From Smittia aterrima (taxonomy: Eukaryota; Arthropoda; Insecta; Diptera; Chironomidae): a stretch of 64,000 nt of DNA. Both the position numbers and the translations under genes were made by a program. The DNA lies in contig CP093831.1 of NCBI GenBank assembly GCA_033063855.1, positions 1,674,001 through 1,738,000 on the forward strand, given 5' to 3'. Under the pieces are notes generated by a model. That model searched no databases, had not been told where the DNA came from, and saw only the letters and a program-made list of their open reading frames with translations. Below are positions 43,368 through 54,663 of the stretch, piece after piece. Within the stretch, counting starts at the first letter, position 1; each line of letters opens with the position of its first letter.

Positions 43368-45990
43368 ATGTCCTCAAGTAAATTGAAATTTTAATTTTAA
43401 TAATCAAACGCCCTAATTGTGAGAAATCAAAGTGATGTGCGATGTTCATCGAACTCTGTTGATGTAATTGAAGTCGAAACTAATTTAATATTCTCAGTGC
43501 AAGATCGAAAATATTAGAATTTAATAAATTGAAATTCACATGCTCGAAAAAGAAAAAATCTCCAACACGAATGCTGAGACTTCGACTGGGTTTTCTTCTT
43601 TCTTGCCCACATGTATTTCATGCGTTTGGCGCATTTAAAAGCGCATCAGACATGGAGAGCTTGGTGCTTTGTTTTGATATTGAGAGAACCTCAAAAAAGC
43701 TCGTAATGAAAATATTTGCTGTCTCGGCGCAGAGACTGAACCAACGTAATATCAAAGAGCAAAATTATAAGTCAGTAGTAAAGAAATGTGTAGAAAAATC
43801 TAAAAATAATCGGAAGTTTCGTCACCAAGTCATTATTTGCTTTCGTGATATTCATTATCAGCTCTTGCTGGACATTTTCTTCCCTCGCTCCGACGACCGA
43901 AAATTTTTCATTTAGTGATTTATCATAAAGAATATTCGTGTGTCGTTGGCAGTAAAGCGAAAGCACACAAAATAAAATGTGAACGCCAATCAATGAATAT
44001 TAACCTTGTCATAGTTTCGACTCTCTTTTACATCATAACAGGTTTCTCACACTGTTTGTCTGGGCCAGCGTTGCTATTCGCTATTCCTTATGCGCGCAAA
44101 ATTAATGTTTTTTTTTTCTTTCTTTTTCTATCGTCTCCCAGGCAAGAAAGGCAAGAAGTCTAAAGAGAAGAAGGTCTCGCTGCAAGAGTTCTTGGCGACT
44201 AACCAATCTGGAGGAGGCGGTACAACTCAGGTAGCAATTCAAAAGGTCTCGAGCTGGGCTGAAGAATGTGAAGACGATGAAGATCGTCCAACAAGAACTG
44301 AATACATTGAGTTGCCTTCCGCTCCACGATCAACTAGAATTCTTGATGACGACTCCATTCCTCATACTGGTCCGTTTGGAGCTCGAGTCTCCAACTTACC
44401 GTTTGATACCAACGAAGAGGAAGTCGATGAGTTCTTCGTTGATAAGCAAATTCGAATCAAGGAAATGCGTTTAGCTCGTGATGATGCCAACGACCGCTTG
44501 CGTGGCTATGGATACATCGAGTTCGAAGAACGCGAAGACTTGATTAACGCACTTATGCTTCCTGATGCAATGATTCGTCAGCGAAGAATTCGTATTGAAA
44601 TTGGCGAGGGTGATAGCCGAGATGGCCGGACCGTTCGTAAGCGATATGAACCATACCAATCTCGCGATGCAGCTAACGAATCGACTAACTGGCGCGATCG
44701 TAAAGAATCAAACTTCGAACCTGTCGAGCGGGAAGGTCGTCGAGGCGGCAGCGGCGGTTATCAATCGCGTGGCAGCTTCCAAAATCGTCATGATTCAAAC
44801 AACAATGACAACAATGAAGACGGTGGCAACTGGAGAATGGGTGAGCGTCAAGTTGATAGTTCCCCGCCTCCAGAGCGTCGTCGCAATAACTTTGGCGATA
44901 GAGATCGAGATCGTCGTCAAGGAGGTGGACGAGATCGTTACGAACGTCGTGACGAGCCGGAGGAAGAACGACCTGTTTTGAAGTTGGATCCAAGGACGAA
45001 ACCTTTGCCGGTTTTGACCTTCCCAAAAGAAGAAGAGCTCGAACGACCGACAAGAAAAGTCTCGTCACTAAATGGAGACGCCGAGAATCATAACGACTCG
45101 GGACTTCCAGAAGACGAAGAAAAGGAAGTTTCTGCGCCCCCGCCTCCAAAACCGAAACCTGTTCCTGCCGTGAATATCTTCGGACAAGCAAAGCCAGTTG
45201 ATACTGCAGCTCGCGAGCGAGCCATCGAAGAAAAGCTTGAACAGGAACGACTCACAAAGATCCAACGCGAAAAGGAAGATCGTGAGAAGGAACGCGAAGA
45301 TGCTGAAAAGGTTGTTGATGTTGAGCCCAAGAAGGATCTCATCATCATCAAAACCGAGAAAGCTCGTAACCAAGAAGAAGCTGTTAACTGGCGTAAACAT
45401 GAAGAGCCATCAAACGAACCCGACAACAAGAATCGTGATGCTCCTCGTCGATTTGACAATGACCGCCGAAGAAGTAAGCAAAATGTTAATTTGAATTTTA
45501 AAACCAGTTTTTACCTAAAAAAATCTTTTTCGCGCCCAAGTAGATGATGATCGCCCCCGCCAATTCAACAACAATCGCGATAGAAATGATAGGAATGGGT
45601 TCAACCGGTAAACAAAGAAATCATTTCTCGATCGTAGAAGAAAACTAATTTCTTTTTGTTTTTTTAGTGGTAACGACCGTGATTTCCGTGGAGGCAATCG
45701 AGGTGGAAATATGGAGCGAAGAGATGATCGTCGCGGCAATGATCGCAATGGGCCACGTCGCGAAGGAGGCAATGAAATTCGTAGAGAAGAGCGGGAGAAT
45801 AAAGAACCTCGCCGCGAGAGAAGCATGAAAGACTTGGAGGAACGGATGCCGAAGTTGAATCCTCAAACTGGACCTGTAAGACTTTCACATAAAACCTTTC
45901 ATTTAAATTTCAATTAATTTTTTTTCTCCCTAGAATTTACATATTTCAAATCCCTTCGCTGGATTGGATGATGAAGTCGATGCTGATTAA
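43368..45990 (+). CDS. eIF4B: Translation initiation factor eIF4B
   Basis: RRM-containing cofactor that stimulates the eIF4A helicase during mRNA recruitment to the 40S subunit. Exons: 43368-43377 (10 nt, ATG TCC TCA A), 44142-45473, 45544-45607, 45668-45875 and 45934-45990; all phases agree, giving 556 residues. The family N-terminus KKGKKSKEKKVSLQEFLA is followed by SSWAEECEDD and the RRM (ARVSNLPFD as RNP2, RGYGYIEFEE as RNP1). Then there is an Arg/Asp/Asn-rich DRYG-like region and the conserved VNIFGQAKPVDTAARERAIE block near residue 345, which matches human eIF4B IFGGAKPVDTAARERE. The short first coding exon lies 764 nt upstream of exon 2; its phase and the resulting MSSSKKGKK start are the support for it. 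Confidence 0.92.
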
Positions 45991-46955
45991 ACGAAGTATT
46001 GCGAATTGATGACAAAAGAAAAATATTGAAAAAGGATAAGCGTGAAAAAACGAAAAATCTAGGGGAAAACATTGTGTAAAATTAGTGGGAAGTCAAATCA
46101 CATAATATTTAACTATTTAAAGAAGAAGAGTGGGCATAAAATATCGGAGACAAATAGAAGTTAAATTCATTCAGCGGATTACGTGGAGAACAAGTTAAAA
46201 GGAGATTTACTTATCACAAGCGAAGCTCTAATTCGAGGAAGCAAAAACGGAAAAATATTCAAAGTGACTACGAGCGAAACTTATTGCGGATTGAAGGAGG
46301 GAGATAAGCTAATAAGTCTAGTATTGGGAGTTCCTGGTTGCTCAGCTCCTGGTGGGGATTATTCCTTTTCCAATTAAAAGCGCTGAGCACAAAGGAATCT
46401 ACGCGTTCTATCTTCTTCTGTTATAAAAACCAACATACAATAACCACTTTTTTTTTCGTTGTCTAATTATAATTAACTTTAAATGTATCAAGTAATCAAA
46501 CAAATAATGTGGCGCAAAAGAGAGACTTCCCCAGTCTCGTTAGCCAACCTTCAAACAGTAGTTCATCTGGGGCTGGGGAAGCAAGAAGTTTCAGAAGATG
46601 ATTATTTCTCTTATCGATAAGCGGACATCTAAGTTAGGAATTTTAATTATTCAACTTTTCTGAAAACAAAACAACTTTTCTTTTATAATTTTTTGCGTTT
46701 ATGCACAGTTTAGCTGAAAAGATTATATAGAAAAATAATTGCGAGGTCAATGCGGACTTCGATTTGTACGTATATAGGAGAAAACAAAAGAATGTAAATA
46801 TGCATAAAATCTTTTTCGAAATTCCTTTTTCTATTTGTCATTGATCAGGATTGATTGTATAATTGAATGGATTCAAACGAGAGAAATAAAATTAAATTTA
46901 AGTCCAAACTTTGAACTTTTCATTAATTTCCAGGCAAGTTGTGAGTCACAGCTTA
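45991..46955. other. eIF4B 3' flank with small inverted repeats
   Basis: No firm gene. Two short perfect inverted repeats are visible: TGCTCAGC/GCTGAGCA (about 46338-46387) and CTTCCCCAG/CTGGGGAAG (about 46527-46581). A 65-codon frame (start GTG at 46183) overlaps the first. They may be structured parts of a long 3' UTR. Confidence 0.4.
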
Positions 46956-47872
46956 TCAGTCGCTTTCACTGTATGAGGAATCGTAGTGACGACGTTTCTT
47001 TGAAGGATTTCTTCCTGATGAATCGACGTTTTGTAATTGAGATATGACCCGAGCTTTTAGTTGCGTACTTGACGGAATGACGTAGTTTGGGTTTAATGCA
47101 GTGACGAACTTTTTGAAGTGCGAACTATCAATAACATCAAATGTGAGATTGCAGCCGATTAGGAAACTTGAGAGATGAGCATCGACTACTTGGAAGTTCA
47201 CGTGAGGCTTTGAGCTCGTCGATTTACGATGTCGTTTGATGTCTTCTTGTATGATTTCTAGTTCAGCTGTGGTTGCTGCTTCGTTCAAATATTCTTGTTC
47301 AACATTCTCGTTGTTCGTTTCCCATACGACAGTCTCAATCATTTGTTCTTCTGGTTCAGTGTCATCTTTGGTCACCACAACTTTCTGAGTCTGACTGCAT
47401 GAGCATCGTTTGTGATGATTTGCCATTCGAATGAGTGACGTGTTCTTCAATGTGTTGCCACATTTTTTACATCGAGCTAAGCACTTTCCTTTAGGTCCAT
47501 CAACTTTCTCAAATCCGTAAAGATTCCATCCCTAAAAGAGAAATAAATTATTGAGCATTTGATTTTTATGTCTTGAAGATTTCAAGTTTGATGGAGAACA
47601 ACCTCGATCGGAATATCTTCAGAATAATCGTCATCTGAATATTCATTATCATTCGCTTCCTGAGTGCAACGTTTGCTAAAAGACAATTTCATCAAAACAA
47701 ATGACTCGAAAAGCCTTGAAATTATAGAAATCTACATGTGATTTGCCATTCGGCGGACTCCTAAGTTTTTAACGATCTTGTCACAATGAAGACATCTTGC
47801 TCCTTCAATCTTTCCATTAACCCTGATCTGTTTAAAGTTTATCCACTCTTTATGTAAAGTTTTGTTTGACAT
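46956..47872 (-). CDS. BED-type zinc-finger protein with two fingers
   Basis: Exons 47872-47736, 47675-47603 and 47531-46956 join in phase to 261 residues. Two BED-like fingers are each CxxC...MANHxxxxC: CLHCDKIVKNLGVRRMANH (exon 1) and CKKCGNTLKNTSLIRMANHH (exon 3), both preceded by an aromatic W (EWINF, GWNLYGF). The C-terminal part (FLIGCNLTFDVIDSSHFKKF, YVIPSSTQLKARV) matches the segment that follows BED fingers in hAT-type transposases, but there is no catalytic domain. It therefore looks like a domesticated, host-type DNA-binding protein rather than an active element. A second possible first exon lies at 48170-48102. Nuclear DNA binding is inferred from family. Confidence 0.8.
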
Positions 47873-48101
47873 TTTATTTTTGTTTGTTATGTTCTCGCAT
47901 TTGAATACCCTCAGAAAGAAAACGAAGAGCTCTGGACGAGTTAATTATGTTGCAAGGAAGGAATGTCATGATTTAATAAATCATTTAATTTGAAACTCGC
48001 TAGATGATTGACATGTCAATTTACATTTAGTTGCAAATGTCAATTCCGAAAAACCGCTTGTCAAAACAACAAATTCGACAACAAAACTCCTTATCACTTA
48101 C

Positions 48102-48170
48102 TTCAGATTGAGGTCTTCCTCCGGCTCGTTTACTAGGAATTGTGATGTCTTCTATTTTTATGTTCGACAT
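48102..48170 (-). other. Alternative first coding exon of the BED-finger gene
   Basis: ATG at 48170 opens 23 codons (MSNIKIEDITIPSKRAGGRP, then QSE) ending at a strong GTAAGT donor. Phase 0 fits the acceptor of the last exon at 47531, giving GRPQSE|GWNLYGFEK, which is a natural lead-in to a BED finger (basic/GRP then W). The isoform would have one finger and 214 residues. It does not fit the phase of the 47675 exon. Confidence 0.55.
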
Positions 48171-49206
48171 TAAAAGATTTTAACTAGCACAAGATATTTC
48201 TTATTAAAACAAATAAATTTAATTTTGTGTTGCTCGTTCGATGTATCTCTGCACTCTTCTAAAATGTCCCGTCGATATTTCCTACGCCAGCTTGGACGAA
48301 CGTGAAACATTCAATTTTCAAAGCAAGAACAAAACAGACGTGAATTTATACAAATCTTTTTGGAAGTAATTAAAGTGAGTTTCTAATCAGTGACAAGTGT
48401 TATCTAAACGATTATCGAAGTCAAGCGACACAAATTTGGGCACAAAACCATCGAATTATCGGATTAATTCAACTTTTACGATATTTGAAGACGATTGCAT
48501 CAGCCAATTCGTAAACGACGAGTCATCGGCACACGAGAATTTATCATAAGATCTCTTCACAAATCTTTTCGAGTGCATCGAGCACAAATTGAACATTAAG
48601 TAAGAAAGCGGATCTTGATCCATAAAAATATTTAGCGAAATTCCTAAAATTGAGGAACAATCAAGTGTAACGAACATTCGAGAAGCTTCTCTCAAAGCAA
48701 TTTCACCGAAAGACAAAGAAGTGACTTACAAAGTCCAACAGTTCAGAAAAACAATCTCCATGCAAGCTAACATGTCAGTTGTTCAAATCTCAAAAGACAA
48801 TAAAGATATCAAAGGATCAGTTGTTGTTGGTGTTGTAAAGAAGCAAATTATTAAGAAGAAGAACATTAAGTCAATCACTAAGAAGAACATTAAGTCAGTT
48901 GATTGTTGTGGTGATTTACGAGGTTCTATGAAGATGTTTGGAGGATCCACGACGATGTTTCTACAGCCAAGAACTATGTAAGTACATTGACCCAAACTAA
49001 GCTTAGAGGTGACTTAGGCGATTGAACTTACGCCTTACCTAAAACTATTGCATCATTTTAAATGTTCAACATGACAACGCGAAAAATATCATTTCGAGTT
49101 TCGAGTTTGGCCTTAGAAATTATTTAGGAACTACCGGCGTTATTTAAAATCACATGAACCGATGACGTCATAATAATTCAGCGGTTTGAGGGGAAAAATT
49201 AGAACG
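48171..49206. other. Intergenic between BED gene and AT-hook bZIP gene
   Basis: No supported gene. A short direct repeat AAGAACATTAAGTCA occurs twice near 48857-48900 inside a Lys-rich open frame without an ATG-based gene structure. Promoter sequence of both flanking genes is expected. Confidence 0.4.
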
Positions 49207-52200
49207 ATGACGATATTTCAAAGCTCTTCGATTGGCTTCTCTGTTTTCAACTGGATTCGCTTCTTTAATCGCGCGCTCTCACATCTCCCTCCAAATGTTT
49301 CTCAAAAAGCCGAACGAAAATTTCGTTTAGGCGAGCGGAGACGAGTAAGTCATTCGTACAATTTTTCCCGTGACTACAAGTTGCTTTTCTTGAGCTCTCT
49401 CATTCAAGTATATCAAGTATAGTAGTGATTGTGAACAAAGTTATACTGCAAAGTCAACCTCACATATTGTGTCCAAGCAATTGTGTGTTGCGCATTTAAA
49501 AGAATTTGGATAGAAAAAGTAAATTTGCTTTTAAATTAACGAGACCCAATTGGGATCGCGTATTTGTGAAAAGTGTCACTTTTTACAAAGAACAAAGGTT
49601 CAAGAAACCTTTGAAATATCTGGAGCCAGTTCTACAGACTTCAGGGCGAAAGAATTTTCTTTCAAGAAAGTTCAAAGAGTAAGTTCAACGCAATTGACTG
49701 ATAAACTTAGAAAATTTCCATCAAAATCCGGCGTTTTTCCTGCCAAAACTCAAACTCGAAATGTATTTCACAACTTTGCGCAATGATGAATCATCAAACA
49801 AACCAACTAACACAGCGTCAAAGTATCGTCATTCGCTCTTGGAAGAAATCAGATGTTTTTTTTCCTCGAGTGGCTCACACACATCAACATTTTGGTCTTT
49901 TAAACTTGCTCGATCAAATCTCTTTGGATGGAAAAACCACTTTGACGCTGGCCGTGTGTTTGTTTCGCGAAATTATCACGATTTCTCTTATCAACACTTG
50001 ACAACAGATTAGCTTACAAATGTTTTTATTTTTATTCAACTTAGGTTGGGACATCAACGTTCTCAGCTCGTTTATTGGCGCTGTAGCCACTAAATCTTTA
50101 AAATTTTCCGAGAACTCAACGGCGAACTAATTTCCCGTTCAAAATGCAAGCGTCTAGCTGCAACTACACAAACATGGACTCAAAACTTGTTTTACCAAAC
50201 CGACAAATCGGAACAAACGAACATTCAGCTGAATCATTCAAAGGATATTGGGATTCAATCAAACGAAAGAAAATCGACTCAACAGACTGGAATAGAACTG
50301 TTGAACAAGGAGGAAATTTATCAGACAATTGTGTTTTTACCTGGGCCGGACTCAACAGACATATTCCCGAGTTTGGTGGAAGTGACGCGATCAGCCCCAA
50401 ACGAGCCAGTAACCACCGATACGGGCCAGGAATACATTCAGTGGCAAGTGGAAACTTTAGGCGACGACAGCATCTCGTTCCTCGACGATCTGCTTGCGCC
50501 CATCGAATTGCCGGTTCTATCAGTTCAAGGTGAACTCAACACGCCGACGATTGGTAAGTCGATGTTGTTGATGTTCTACGAAAAAGGTCATTACCATCGT
50601 GACCTAATCCGAACTGAGTCATGTCAAGTCATGTTGATGTCCAAGTCCAAAAGTAAAAGTTCTGCTTCCTCCTTAAACTTTCTCTTTGAAGATGATCAAC
50701 AATCCAAAAATATTTTTCATAAACTTGTTTTCGTCCTTGACAAAGTTTAAAAATATTTTTAAAAAATTTCTACGAATTTCATTTACAAGCAAGTCTTGTA
50801 ATAAGTCTGTCAAACATTCCTAGAATTTTCAATTGCTCAAATTTATTTGAAGATCAATGTTCTAAAAAGAATTTGTTTTCACCTTTTGCTAAAGCAGAAT
50901 TAGCGCGAAACTTATTTCACAATCGGTGGAAATCATGTTCAAACGCGTTTAAATGTCCACGATACTTCCAACAGTTTCTTTCCTACGCGAAGTATTTTTC
51001 GTTGGAATCAAAACCAACACAACCCTACTCAGAGAGAGAATGCTCCAACACAGACTTGAATGAAACATTTTCGTCTTCTCTGTTGTTATTGAGTCGGGAA
51101 ATTGCGTGTTGATTCATGATTCAGTTACACTTTGCCGGTCAAACATATTAGACGTGTTTTTTAATCGCTCGCATTTTCAATTTAACAGACAAGCCAAAAG
51201 GATTCGATTTTAACGGATATCAAGCGCAAGACGTCACGTTTAATATAACTGAAAATAAGGATCATCAATTGCAAAACAACCAGCAGCCGGATCAGACGCC
51301 AGCCGCTTTTACAACAATAAATAATAATCCAGGAGACAACGCAGAAGTTATAAGCTACAACAACATCAGGGAATTGCTTCAAGACGATCAAATGTTTCGT
51401 TTAGACTGCGATCCCACTTTCTTCGACGCAATGCGAATTGAGGAGAACTTAAACAACAATATAGGCTTAGAAGATATTAAGGAACTAGATACTATCTACA
51501 GTGACAGTTGGATTCCAGCTGCAGGCGACATTGAGATCTTCAAGGATCTTCCCGATTCATTATTTGAAGGCGAAACGATGGAAAGAAAGGAGAATTCGCC
51601 ATCTCCATCATCGCCCATCCCAGCACCATCATCACCAGTAACCGAAGCAGTCTCAGTAAAATCTGAGAACCCAGATTTTGACCTCATCAAGTACATTATT
51701 TTTGGAGACGTAAGTTTAAAGAAAGATGATGAAACTTTACGTTTATTAACGTTTGAATTATCTTCACAGAACGCTGATTTGCCATTGACGCCGTTGGAAG
51801 AAAAACCATGCCCGAACTTCGAACAAAAACTGGTAGCCATCAAACCAGAGCCATCAACGTCAACAGCCTCATCACCAAAACGTCCAGAACCCGAAAACTT
51901 GGAAAACATCAAACCCGTGAGACGACGTGTCGCCAAGCGACGTTATTCTTCTGACAGTGACTTCTCAGTCGACACAACAGCATCATCATTCAACACACAA
52001 TCACACAGAGCCACACAAAAGAAACGTGGACGACCTGCAAAGGAACTAATTACAGAACTACCAACAATCGATGACTTCTCACACATGCCACGCGAGCACG
52101 CGAGCCACCTTGTGCTTCGAATCAAAAACAATGAAGCATCGCGTAAGAGCAGAATGAAGTCGAAATCGAAGCAGAATCAGATGGAGGATGAGTGCGACAG

Positions 52201-52294
52201 ACTAGAAGGACGTCAATGTCGTTTGCGAACAAAGAATAAAAGATTGGAGGGACAGATCGAGACGCTCAGGAATTGGTTGCTGGGCCTCAATTAA
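49207..52294 (+). CDS. AT-hook bZIP transcription factor, Xrp1-like (gene A)
   Basis: The C-terminal half holds an AT-hook (KKRGRPAKE) and a bZIP: basic region NNEASRKSRMKSKSKQ then a leucine-zipper-like helix to the end (LRNWLLGLN). The combination is that of the fly stress factor Xrp1, a C/EBP-related protein. Well-supported exons are 50151-50553, 51189-51709 and 51770-52294; the 60-nt intron 51710-51769 is stop-free and in frame. The frame in 50151-50553 (acidic, GDDSISFLDDLL) has no ATG. A branch-point-like CTAAT at 50127 and an AG at 50150 mark an acceptor. The exon 49207-49344 (MTIFQSSS..., donor GTAAGT) matches its phase and would give 528 residues, but it is a guess. An ATG ORF in another frame (50144-50533) overlaps and may regulate translation. 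Xrp1 identity is probable, not certain. Confidence 0.65.
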
Positions 52295-53629
52295 ATATTA
52301 TTACCTTTCCTTTCCGCAATTCATTGTAGATAAGAAGTATTTGTTCTTAAGTTAATATTCTATTATATCATAAGCCTGTTGTTTAAGTTTAAAATTAAAG
52401 ATTTCTTTACAACCTTTAATCACTTATGAAACTTTTTATGTCTTCGTTTGATTTTCTGGCTAAAACAAAAAGAAAAATTATTCAAAAAAAAATTGGAGTT
52501 AAGATCATAGAAATTGCGCACAGCAGCAAATAGTTCTACTAGCTATACTTTGCATTTAAATATCAATATTCATGTAATTGTTGGTAGTAGAATGCATTCT
52601 TTACTAGAAAATAAAAAGTTTCGGGCAAAAAACTAAATTCCAAGAATTGTTTTGTAATTTTCCATTTTCCGAGGATCCATTTTCAGAAAAAAATATTTTT
52701 GTTACAGACGAGGAAAACATGTTTCAACTTGCTTTTGATTGACGAACGTATGTGCGATGAAGAGAGCGCTTGGAAAGAAAATGAACTTGAAATTGCGTCG
52801 TCATTGGAATTGAGAGAGATTCGCTCTTTTCGTTACACAAACTTTTTCATTCGCTTTTGAAACTTTGACGAGAGTAGAACTCAAGAAAAATATTTTTGTT
52901 AGTAGGAAAATTCTAGAAATCAACGTTTTTATTGTTTCAAAGTTACTGGATTAAGGATAAGTCTCTCTGAGGTATAGTTCGTGATAATTGGATAAAAAGA
53001 AATTTAGTGCGGTAGCCATTTTGAGTGAAACATTACAAATTTCGGCGAATTTGGTGACTTTGGACAACAAATTTTCTCAACTACATCAACAACACATTAG
53101 TTTTTAAGATTTTAAGACAGCAAACGTGGACAAGTGAAGAGAAAAAAAAGAATTTCACAATTCTTGGAAAAATTGAGTCGCAATTGCTGACTCATAATTT
53201 TTCTTTTTCTTTAATTTTCGGGTAAAGTAGTTCGGAGGAATAAACTTAGCGGATTTTAGAAAATATTTAGTGTTTGTTGAAGAAAAATAAAATAAAATTA
53301 TAAAGGAAAAAAATACATCGAACAAGTTGTTGCTGATATTTAATAAGGGATCAACTTTCTAAAATTCCTAAATGGAATTTTCTTTAAATCGTTTTATAGT
53401 GATATCGTCTTTAGAATTTAATTCGCGTTTGGTCTTTCGGTTTTCCCCGCAAACAAAGTGATGAAAAAAAAGAAACAAGTGAATTGTGCGAACGGTGAAA
53501 CCGATGAATGTTTCATTATGAAACCAGAAACGAGTGCATTGATATTTGCATATCTTGTAGACTCAATTTGATTCTTTGCGATAATCCCAATCGAAATATT
53601 TTTATAATTTTCATTTCAACAGGTGCGAT
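52295..53629. other. Intergenic / 5' UTR region between the two bZIP genes
   Basis: AT-rich. A splice acceptor (CATTTCAACAG at about 53611-53621) lies 8 nt before the ATG of gene B, so an untranslated first exon of gene B should lie within this stretch. No further gene is seen. Confidence 0.5.
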
Positions 53630-54467
53630 ATGAATTCGTTAAACGATTCAAACTGGTCTGGAAGTAAGTTTGAGTCCTCAAATTTTCTTCCTTAATTTTT
53701 GTTAAATGTTTTGAAAAATTGCTTTTAATAAATCAGCGGAAGTGATCATCGACGACAACGAAAGCTTGTATTGGGATGAAGACGACGTGGACATCATCAT
53801 GAAAACGCTAATTGAACCCATTGCTGATAAAGATTTTGACATGACGCCCGTGAAGGTTCTTGATGAAGACGAAGATACGAAATTTTCATTGCATTCATTT
53901 GAAAAAGCTTTTCATTTGAATATGTTCATAAATGATGAGGATCCGCTTTTGTGTGCACAACCGAACAAGCCCAAATTGAATCAAATCGCATCGATTGATG
54001 AAGAAATAAAAGAAAATCCTTCATCGACACCTGAAAATGACTTCATTGAATATGAAGAAATATTTCAAAGCTCAACAGCAGTCTCTGACGAAAACAATAA
54101 TGTATTGCAGCCTCAGGTAAGATTATTTCAATTTCCTCCGTCACAAAGGTAAACTAAATGCAGTTTATATCAGTCCATGGACATTCCACCGAGACCCAAA
54201 CGAGGACGACCACGAGTTGATCCAGAAGAGCATTTATTAAAGATCTCAACCAAGATGACAAAGAAAGCCAAAAAGATTCTAACTAACAACGCAGCTTCCT
54301 GCAAATACCGTGCCAAGAAATCGGACCAGCGGCAAAAAATTTACAAGAAAGAAGAAAAGTTGTTAGCTCGTAACAAAAAACTTAACGCACGATTCCAGAA
54401 AAATGAACGTATTATCGAACAGGCTATCGAAAAACTTAAGCAATTGCAATTGTTTAAATCGTCCTGA
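53630..54467 (+). CDS. AT-hook bZIP transcription factor, second copy (gene B)
   Basis: Exons 53630-53663, 53737-54116 and 54174-54467 join in phase to 235 residues. The N-terminal 130 residues are acidic (ESLYWDEDDVDIIMKTL), a likely activation domain. Exon 3 carries an AT-hook (RPKRGRPRVDP) and a bZIP (TNNAASCKYRAKKSDQ basic region, matching NxxAAxxxR; then a helical stretch to LKQLQLFKSS). The zipper heptads are weaker than in gene A. The same domain order and position next to gene A suggest an old tandem duplication. An AATAAA lies just downstream (about 54513). Confidence 0.82.
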
Positions 54468-54663
54468 GTATTCCAAATACATTTTTAAGTAAAATAAGTT
54501 CCTCATTTTTTAATAAATAATTTTTAAATCAATTTCTTATATTAGTGACACGACTTTTATTGCCTTTGTTAAAGTTTTATGAATTACATAATGATTGAAC
54601 TATAGTTTGGATTCACACACGTTACAATAATTAATTTCTAGAAGTCTAACAACAAAATGGACT

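Noticed and set aside
44471..45866. Several long minus-strand frames opposite eIF4B
   Set aside because: They are shadows of the Arg/Asp/Glu-rich eIF4B coding strand; codon composition mirrors the sense gene.
46183..46377. 65-codon plus-strand frame after eIF4B
   Set aside because: GTG start only, no acceptor giving a gene structure, and it overlaps a 3' UTR hairpin.
48721..48981. Lys-rich plus-strand open frame with a repeated AAGAACATTAAGTCA
   Set aside because: GTG start, repetitive and low complexity, no splice or homology support.
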